From Kiritimatiellia bacterium (GTDB lineage: Bacteria; Verrucomicrobiota; Kiritimatiellia; RFP12; UBA1067), in assembly GCA_017648225.1 (NCBI GenBank), contig JAGCJE010000117.1, positions 1 through 6,082 on the forward strand: a DNA stretch of 6,082 nt. Reading direction: 5' to 3'. Below, in pieces: positions 1 through 3,545 of the stretch. The position numbers and the translations under genes were made by a program. The notes beneath the pieces were generated by a model that searched no databases, was not told the DNA's origin, and saw only the letters and a list, made by a program, of their open reading frames with translations. The stretch's first letter is position 1. Each line of letters begins with the position of its first letter.

Positions 1-162
1 CTTGATGCTGACGCATCGCCCAAAGCGAATCGTCTCGTCTAAAGCCTACGGCTTTTGCCGCGCCCCCAAACACTAAAGCGGCACTTCGTGCCGACACTAA
101 AAGGGAGAAGAAAATTCAACATTGGAAATGCTGAGTACGTTCTGTCGAAGATTGTGATTAGT
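1..162 (+). repeat. Structured repeat copy A (left end cut by the window)
   Basis: Positions 1-73 match copy B (1432-1504) at 68 of 73 bases. Three hairpins are visible: GATGC/GCATC (4-17), AAAGCC/GGCTTT with loop TAC (41-55), and CGGCAC/GTGCCG with loop TTC (79-93). The 41-nt module follows at 111-151; similarity to copy B continues to ATTAGT at about 162. No coding potential seen. Only the right part of the element is inside the window. Confidence 0.85.
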
Positions 163-425
163 CCGCATTTTCAAGTGAAAGTTCAAAAATAGACGTTAAT
201 CCTCTGCGCGTTGCTTAGTTGAAGTGCGATGGATCTGAAATAAACGAACTTAACCCATTAAAGAAAATACGAAGTATATGTAAACGTATTAGCATAAGAT
301 TGACAAAGAATAAATACTGTGTCCTTCTTATACCCTTCCTCTTGCGAGCTACTTCGTAAAGCTATAAATGGTATAAGATCGATCGCATCACAAATGACGC
401 GCTTAATAAAAGCAACTGCCAAAGT
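163..425. other. AT-rich stretch with no supported gene
   Basis: Lies between repeat copy A and the hairpin after the 58-aa gene. A 64-codon minus-strand frame (258-452, TTG start three bases after the preceding stop) exists, but it has no ribosome binding site and I recognise no family. I see no RNA gene, repeat or clear promoter here. Confidence 0.5.
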
Positions 426-450
426 GGCACAAAAAGGTCCTTTTGGCGCC
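426..450 (-). terminator. Hairpin just after the 58-aa gene, possible terminator
   Basis: Twelve-base arms (426-437 and 439-450) match at 10 of 12 positions, with one G-U wobble and one mismatch on the minus strand; sterically the loop is GAC. It begins four bases after the TAA. The stem contains an A/U run, but no U-tract follows, so intrinsic termination is only possible. Confidence 0.4.
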
Positions 451-454
451 AAAA

Positions 455-631
455 TTAAGGCGTAAGAAGCGCATCTGGGCGTTTAGTCGTCACAGTTCCG
501 TCAGGTAACTGCCACACAATCGTTCCATTAAGAACGTAAACGTTCGGTATCCCCTTGCGCCTATTCTCTTCCTGCGCCGCATGAACCGCAGTATTGCAAA
601 TACGCGTCATTTTCTCAACTATTTCCGGCAT
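455..631 (-). CDS. 58-aa small protein overlapping the zeta-like kinase; candidate antitoxin
   Basis: A short frame from ATG (629-631) to TAA (455-457). The N-terminal part (MPEIVEKMTRICNTAVHAAQ, 1-20, then EENRRKG at 21-27) looks helical and amphipathic; the second part IPNVYVLNGTIVWQLPDG (28-45) looks like a beta hairpin. To my recollection similar small proteins with an ENRxxGIPNVY core occur beside zeta-type ATPases in other bacteria, but I cannot verify this here. GGAGGG lies 3 bases before the ATG, inside the kinase's last codons, and the two frames overlap by 13 bp, so translation is probably coupled. Position makes it a candidate antitoxin or kinase partner, but it comes second, whereas in epsilon-zeta and PezAT the antitoxin comes first. 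No known antitoxin domain is evident. Confidence 0.75.
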   Translation of the reverse strand: MPEIVEKMTRICNTAVHAAQEENRRKGIPNVYVLNGTIVWQLPDGTVTTKRPDALLTP

Positions 632-1188
632 AGGCCCTCCATAAATTTATCGTAGCGCTCTCGCAAAACAACATTAAGCGCACCATTGCCATGAGCTACA
701 AGAACGGCATCATTGCCGCCATTATAATAAAGCATCCAATGATCTGCGAGAGGAGCATAAAGATTAACAAAATTCTCCTTGCTGCGAAAATAACGCCGAA
801 GAACATCTTCTGGCGGAATATCGTGACCGCCGTTCATAACACGAACTGCTATACGTTCGATGCACACCTCTGGCGAATCAACAAAGGTATAGGCTATCGT
901 GGTAGCGTACCCGACAGCCTTCGCCTTCTCGATGATTTTTAGGTGCGCCCTTCCAGAAAGTGTTGATTCAACAGCGAACGAAGCACCCTTCGAAATAAGC
1001 TCATGCATTCTTTGCATAGCCACGCGCCCTGCTTCAATACGACTTGAGACGGGGTCTGTCGGATTCAATTCGCGCGCTATATCGTCAGGATTGATATATA
1101 CTACATCCTCGGCCGGCAAAAGCACCTTAGATATCGTGCTTTTACCGCTCCCATTCGCACCTGCGAGAATGTATAACCTCTTGTTCAT
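619..1188 (-). CDS. Zeta-toxin-like P-loop kinase / COG4185-type ATPase
   Basis: A 189-residue P-loop protein of the zeta toxin / AAA-like kinase group. Walker A GANGSGKST is at residues 10-18 directly after a hydrophobic first strand; INPDDIA (32-38) supplies acidic residues where zeta kinases keep the catalytic Asp; FAVESTLSG (71-79) matches the zeta ETTLSG region; RVMNGGHDIP (116-125) and RRYFRS (131-136) supply the basic phosphate-binding segment. Classical zeta toxins phosphorylate UDP-N-acetylglucosamine and block wall synthesis; this shorter branch is less well defined, so substrate and toxicity are inferred. The ATG at 1186-1188 is the only sensible start, since Walker A begins at residue 10. 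It has no Shine-Dalgarno and has an extended -10 six bases upstream. Its stop overlaps the next gene by 13 bp. Confidence 0.88.
   Translation of the reverse strand: MNKRLYILAGANGSGKSTISKVLLPAEDVVYINPDDIARELNPTDPVSSRIEAGRVAMQRMHELISKGASFAVESTLSGRAHLKIIEKAKAVGYATTIAYTFVDSPEVCIERIAVRVMNGGHDIPPEDVLRRYFRSKENFVNLYAPLADHWMLYYNGGNDAVLVAHGNGALNVVLRERYDKFMEGLCRK
635..640 (-). promoter_or_regulatory. Ribosome binding site of the 58-aa gene, inside the kinase gene
   Basis: GGAGGG on the minus strand, three bases before the ATG at 631 (four from the GGAGG core), embedded in the kinase codons for Glu184-Gly185. Spacing is slightly short, but the match is strong and supports the 631 start over the internal ATG at 610. 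Confidence 0.6.
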
Positions 1189-1194
1189 GCAAAT

Positions 1195-1203
1195 AGTATA
1201 TCA
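1195..1203 (-). promoter_or_regulatory. Extended -10 promoter of the zeta-like kinase gene
   Basis: TATACT at 1195-1200 preceded by TGA (1201-1203). The match TTTGATATAMT is shared with the GxxExxY promoter. Six bases lie between the -10 and the ATG at 1188, predicting a leaderless transcript. No convincing -35 at 16-18 bp, as expected for an extended -10 promoter. Confidence 0.55.
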
Positions 1204-1287
1204 AATCTATTACGCATCGGCATATTGGAAATTCATTGGCGAAAGCTATGTCCGGAAGGAGTCAGGGGTTAGGAGTCAGAGGTTAGA

Positions 1288-1326
1288 GGTGAAGGTTAAA
1301 GGTGAAGGTTAAAGGTGAAGGTGAAC
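1288..1326 (+). repeat. 13-bp tandem repeat, three units, purine-rich
   Basis: GGTGAAGGTTAAA at 1288-1300 and 1301-1313 is exact; 1314-1326 is a diverged third unit. The purine-rich, G-clustered strand bias extends back to about 1260 with related GGTTAG/GTCAG words. It lies about 85 bp upstream of the kinase promoter, outside any gene. Confidence 0.8.
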
Positions 1327-1343
1327 AGAGGCGAGGTAACTTC

Positions 1344-1591
1344 CATTAAGGTGCGCCTCCGGCGCGAACCACGAAAGTTGTGAACGCGGCAATCGCTAAC
1401 GCGATTAACGACGAGCCAATCCGCTATTGGGCTTGATGCTGACGCATCGCCCATAGCGAATCGTCTCGCCTAAAGCCTTCGGCTTTTGCCGCGCTCACAA
1501 ACACAAAAGCCCACATTCGTGGGACACAAAAAAACACAAAAATGCACCATTAGAGTAACAGAGTACAATCTTACGAAGAGAGTAATTAGTT
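1344..1591 (+). repeat. Structured repeat copy B
   Basis: Most complete plus-strand copy. Hairpins in order: GCGCC/GGCGC (1353-1365), AATCGC/GCGATT (1391-1406), CCAAT/ATTGG (1416-1430), GATGC/GCATC (1435-1448), AAAGCC/GGCTTT (1472-1486) and CCCAC/GTGGG (1510-1523), then the 41-nt module at 1539-1579. It lies between the zeta-like kinase (upstream of its promoter, opposite strand) and the 3' end of the GxxExxY gene. A second, partial module follows at 1638-1664. Confidence 0.85.
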
Positions 1592-1662
1592 AGAGAATCG
1601 AGTTAATGTAAGTCACAAAACAACACGAACAGCGTTTGAGTAACTGAGTACAATCTTACGAA
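1553..1662 (+). repeat. 25-bp direct repeat of the module end (1553-1577 and 1638-1662)
   Basis: Two copies of a GAGTAAC-n-GAGTAC... sequence, 85 bp apart, with one mismatch (A1560 / T1645). The second copy ends 15 bp before the GxxExxY stop. It duplicates the distal part of the 41-nt module without the hairpins. Confidence 0.85.
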
Positions 1663-1677
1663 CCGTGGTTGGTTGAA

Positions 1678-2058
1678 CTAAAAGGCAAATCGCTCAATCT
1701 CTACACGAGGATATGAACCAAAATTAACTAAGAGTCCTAAACGACTTTTAGTAATACGAAGGTAATTCAAAATCTGCCTACGATGTTCATCAGCTAGTTT
1801 AGTAACAGCCTTAAGCTCAACTATTATCTTACCGTAGCACCATAAATCAGGAATATAGACTTTTTCAATAGGCTCATCCTTATAAAAAATCCGTAATGGT
1901 TGTTGCGCTTCATAAGGTATCGAACGCTTGGAGAACTCAATTTCTAAGCATTGCTGATAAACTTCTTCTTGCCAGAGATTACCCATCTCTTTGTAGACAT
2001 CAAAGATTGCGCCTTGAATGGCATAAACCTCATCTTTATATATCATATCGTTTTGCAT
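1678..2058 (-). CDS. GxxExxY family protein (PD-(D/E)XK nuclease-like fold)
   Basis: Small protein of 126 residues matching the GxxExxY family (TIGR04256 / PDDEXK_3-type). Numbering from the ATG at 2058: family motif region LWQEEVY at 28-34 (the naming Gly is Leu28; Glu31 and Tyr34 kept), then IPD with Asp71, VELKA with Glu81 and Lys83 (the D...ExK core), QILNY with Gln95 and Tyr99 (like the QxxxY of RecB-type nucleases), and LLVNFG at 109-114. The core residues are intact, so nuclease or nucleic-acid-binding activity is plausible, but the family has no firmly established function. A TTG at 2064 is in frame but lies one base after a -10 element, so the ATG is preferred. The gene looks AT-richer than dnaE and sits between inverted repeat copies B and C, which suggests a transferred cassette. 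No Shine-Dalgarno sequence is visible. Confidence 0.85.
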   Translation of the reverse strand: MQNDMIYKDEVYAIQGAIFDVYKEMGNLWQEEVYQQCLEIEFSKRSIPYEAQQPLRIFYKDEPIEKVYIPDLWCYGKIIVELKAVTKLADEHRRQILNYLRITKSRLGLLVNFGSYPRVEIERFAF

Positions 2059-2065
2059 ACTCAAG

Positions 2066-2094
2066 ATTATATCAAAACCAAAGCCTCAAAACAA
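2066..2094 (-). promoter_or_regulatory. Extended -10 promoter of the GxxExxY gene
   Basis: TATAAT at 2066-2071 preceded by TGA (2072-2074), an exact TGn extended -10. A poor -35 candidate TTGTTT lies at 2089-2094 with a 17-bp spacer. Only seven bases separate the -10 from the ATG at 2058, so transcription should start at or next to that ATG (leaderless). The conserved 41-nt module of repeat C ends at 2100, immediately upstream. Confidence 0.6.
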
Positions 2095-2095
2095 A

Positions 2096-2345
2096 ACACT
2101 CTTCGACAGAATGTACTCACTATCTCCAATGTTGCATTTTCGTGTAAGTCTCCGAACGAGACGCTTTTGTGTCCCGTAGGGGTTTTGTGTCTGAGGCGAG
2201 TGACGAAACCCGTTAGGGTGAATCGGAGATGGACGCACCACTGAGGCGAAGCCTCAAAGTGAGGGCGGACAGCGACGATTCAATCGTGCGAACGCACGAT
2301 TCGTCACCGACTCAGCTTTCGTGTACCGCGCCGGAGGCGCTTAAC
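2096..2345 (-). repeat. Structured repeat copy C, inverted relative to A and B
   Basis: On the minus strand it begins with the same 13-mer hairpin GCGCC-TCC-GGCGC (2328-2340) and a shared CACGAAAG. Then come AATCGTGC/GCACGATT (2282-2301, lengthened by GACG/CGTC at 2274-2277 and 2302-2305), TGAGGC/GCCTCA (2242-2256), ACCC/GGGT (2208-2219), a CCC/GGG hairpin (2173-2181), an extra GTCTC/GAGAC hairpin (2148-2162) and the 41-nt module (2140 to 2100). TCTCCGA (2149-2155) can alternatively pair with TCGGAGA (2223-2229) to close a multibranch fold. More diverged than A and B. It fills the gap between the phosphoesterase and GxxExxY genes. Confidence 0.7.
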
Positions 2346-2350
2346 CACAA

Positions 2351-2365
2351 GGGGGACAGTCCCCC
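2351..2365 (-). terminator. GC-rich hairpin after the dnaE-phosphoesterase unit, possible terminator
   Basis: GGGGGA / TCCCCC arms around a three-base loop, 14 bp past the phosphoesterase TGA. On the minus strand it is followed by TTGTGG, not a U-run, so it is a weak intrinsic terminator at best. It abuts repeat copy C and may belong to that hairpin chain instead. Confidence 0.35.
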
Positions 2366-2378
2366 TCGATTGCGGTCG

Positions 2379-3524
2379 TCAGGCTTTTTTAAGCTTCTTC
2401 ATGATGAAGGTCTTCGCGGGCTTTTCAGAAGCGCCGGGATAAAACTCAAGCGCAACTCCTCCGTCGGTTACATAGAGCCTGTAATGACCGGAGCCGATAC
2501 TGTGATAAAATTCTTTCATTCCGGACTTAAAAAGCGCGACCTCCGACTGACCCATCTTGCCTTTTAACTTATAATCCTCAACCTTGTTGAAAATCGGCTC
2601 CGCCGTTTCGCGCCTCTTGCTCGAATATACGGAGCTGACCGAAGCTTCGGTAAATCCGCCGTATTCGTTTTCGATGCGGTAATAAGTCGTCGTATGGATA
2701 TGGCCCGAAAGAACAATCGCGTGACGGCGCGAGAGCGCTATGTAAAGGCGCTTGCGGCTCTCCTCGCTGACATACCTTCCGGCAAGTCGCCAGGCGTAGG
2801 GCGAGGCGGACGGGCAGAGAACAAAAGGACCGTGGGTAACCAGGAAGACATGACGGGCGTCGTCGGCGCCCTCAATAATTTCGGATATCTTATCGATAGC
2901 CTTGGTTTCGAAATCGCAGAACACCCAAAGATCCCCGTTATGACGGAAGGAAAATACGGGATACCTCGCCTTCTCCGGCTTAACGCCCGTAATCTTTTCA
3001 ATCTCCTTATCGTTATAAGGGTTCATATATTCGAAATACGCCTTCCTCGCACCCTTGCCGCGGAAATCGTGATTGCCGATAACCGTCAGGAACGGATACG
3101 GCCTTTTATAGTAGGCGATGAATTTCTTTATGCAGTCATCAAGCATCTTCTTATGAACAACAGGGTCGCCGCAGTCGCCCTGAATCAGATCGCCGACCTG
3201 AAGAATAAAGTCCGGCCTCTTCTTTTCGGCGATTTTGGCGCTCGCCGCCATTAGCGAAGGGCAAAACTCGCGCCACATGACTCCGTTGCGGTAAAACTCA
3301 TCCTTTACGACCTTAGCCCAGCGGTTGTTGTAATCATACTTGGAATGATAGACATTCTCGGGCTCGGTGTCGTAATGAGTATCGCCTAAAACAGAAACGA
3401 AGTAAGACGACTTCGCGCCCTTACTCTGCGGAGCGCCGAACGACGGGAGAGTCGCGATAGCGGCGCCGGCGGCTGCGCTCGCGATAAACTCTCTTCTCGT
3501 AAAAAACGGATTTTCTCTGCTCAT
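2379..3524 (-). CDS. Tat-exported calcineurin-like metallophosphoesterase
   Basis: Predicted 381-residue metal-dependent phosphoesterase acting outside the cytoplasm. The N-terminus has a twin-arginine signal: TRREFI at residues 9-14, then an Ala-rich hydrophobic stretch to about 30. All five family motifs are present in order: GDTH (47-50), GDLI (111-114), GNHD (150-153), THGP (230-233) and GHIH (274-277), giving a complete dinuclear metal site. A C-terminal extension of about 100 residues follows the last motif; I cannot assign it. The ATG at 3522-3524 is supported by AAAGGAG eight bases upstream and by the position of the Tat motif. It lies 21 bp after dnaE on the same strand, so co-transcription is likely, though no functional link to replication is evident. 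Substrate cannot be read from the sequence (nucleotide, phosphodiester and phospholipid substrates all occur in the family). Confidence 0.93.
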   Translation of the reverse strand: MSRENPFFTRREFIASAAAGAAIATLPSFGAPQSKGAKSSYFVSVLGDTHYDTEPENVYHSKYDYNNRWAKVVKDEFYRNGVMWREFCPSLMAASAKIAEKKRPDFILQVGDLIQGDCGDPVVHKKMLDDCIKKFIAYYKRPYPFLTVIGNHDFRGKGARKAYFEYMNPYNDKEIEKITGVKPEKARYPVFSFRHNGDLWVFCDFETKAIDKISEIIEGADDARHVFLVTHGPFVLCPSASPYAWRLAGRYVSEESRKRLYIALSRRHAIVLSGHIHTTTYYRIENEYGGFTEASVSSVYSSKRRETAEPIFNKVEDYKLKGKMGQSEVALFKSGMKEFYHSIGSGHYRLYVTDGGVALEFYPGASEKPAKTFIMKKLKKA

Positions 3525-3532
3525 AATCTCTA

Positions 3533-3539
3533 CTCCTTT
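3533..3539 (-). promoter_or_regulatory. Ribosome binding site of the metallophosphoesterase gene
   Basis: AAAGGAG on the minus strand, eight bases before the ATG at 3524, within the 21-bp gap after dnaE. It fixes the start and supports translation from a dnaE-led transcript. Confidence 0.8.
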
Positions 3540-3545
3540 AAGTTG

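Noticed and set aside
258..452. 64-codon minus-strand frame right after the 58-aa gene
   Set aside because: TTG start, no ribosome binding site, start inside the hairpin that follows the 58-aa gene, no recognisable family; the hydrophobic stretch alone is weak evidence.
899..1312. Plus-strand frame across the kinase gene and the tandem repeat
   Set aside because: Runs antisense through the Walker A region and then into low-complexity repeats; not a plausible protein.
2059..2064. TTG start at 2064 for the GxxExxY gene
   Set aside because: It lies one base after the TATAAT element, so it would not be in the transcript; the ATG at 2058 fits better.
2338..2344. GTTAAGC on the minus strand, resembling the integron attC GTTRRRY core
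   Set aside because: No partner RYYYAAC at attC distance, copy B lacks the heptamer, and copies are in opposite orientations, unlike a cassette array.
1..2345. CRISPR array
   Set aside because: Repeats are long, few, far apart and in both orientations, with genes between them; no regular spacers.
2694..3254. Long plus-strand frame inside the phosphoesterase
   Set aside because: Antisense to a gene with all five family motifs; no domain or start signal of its own.
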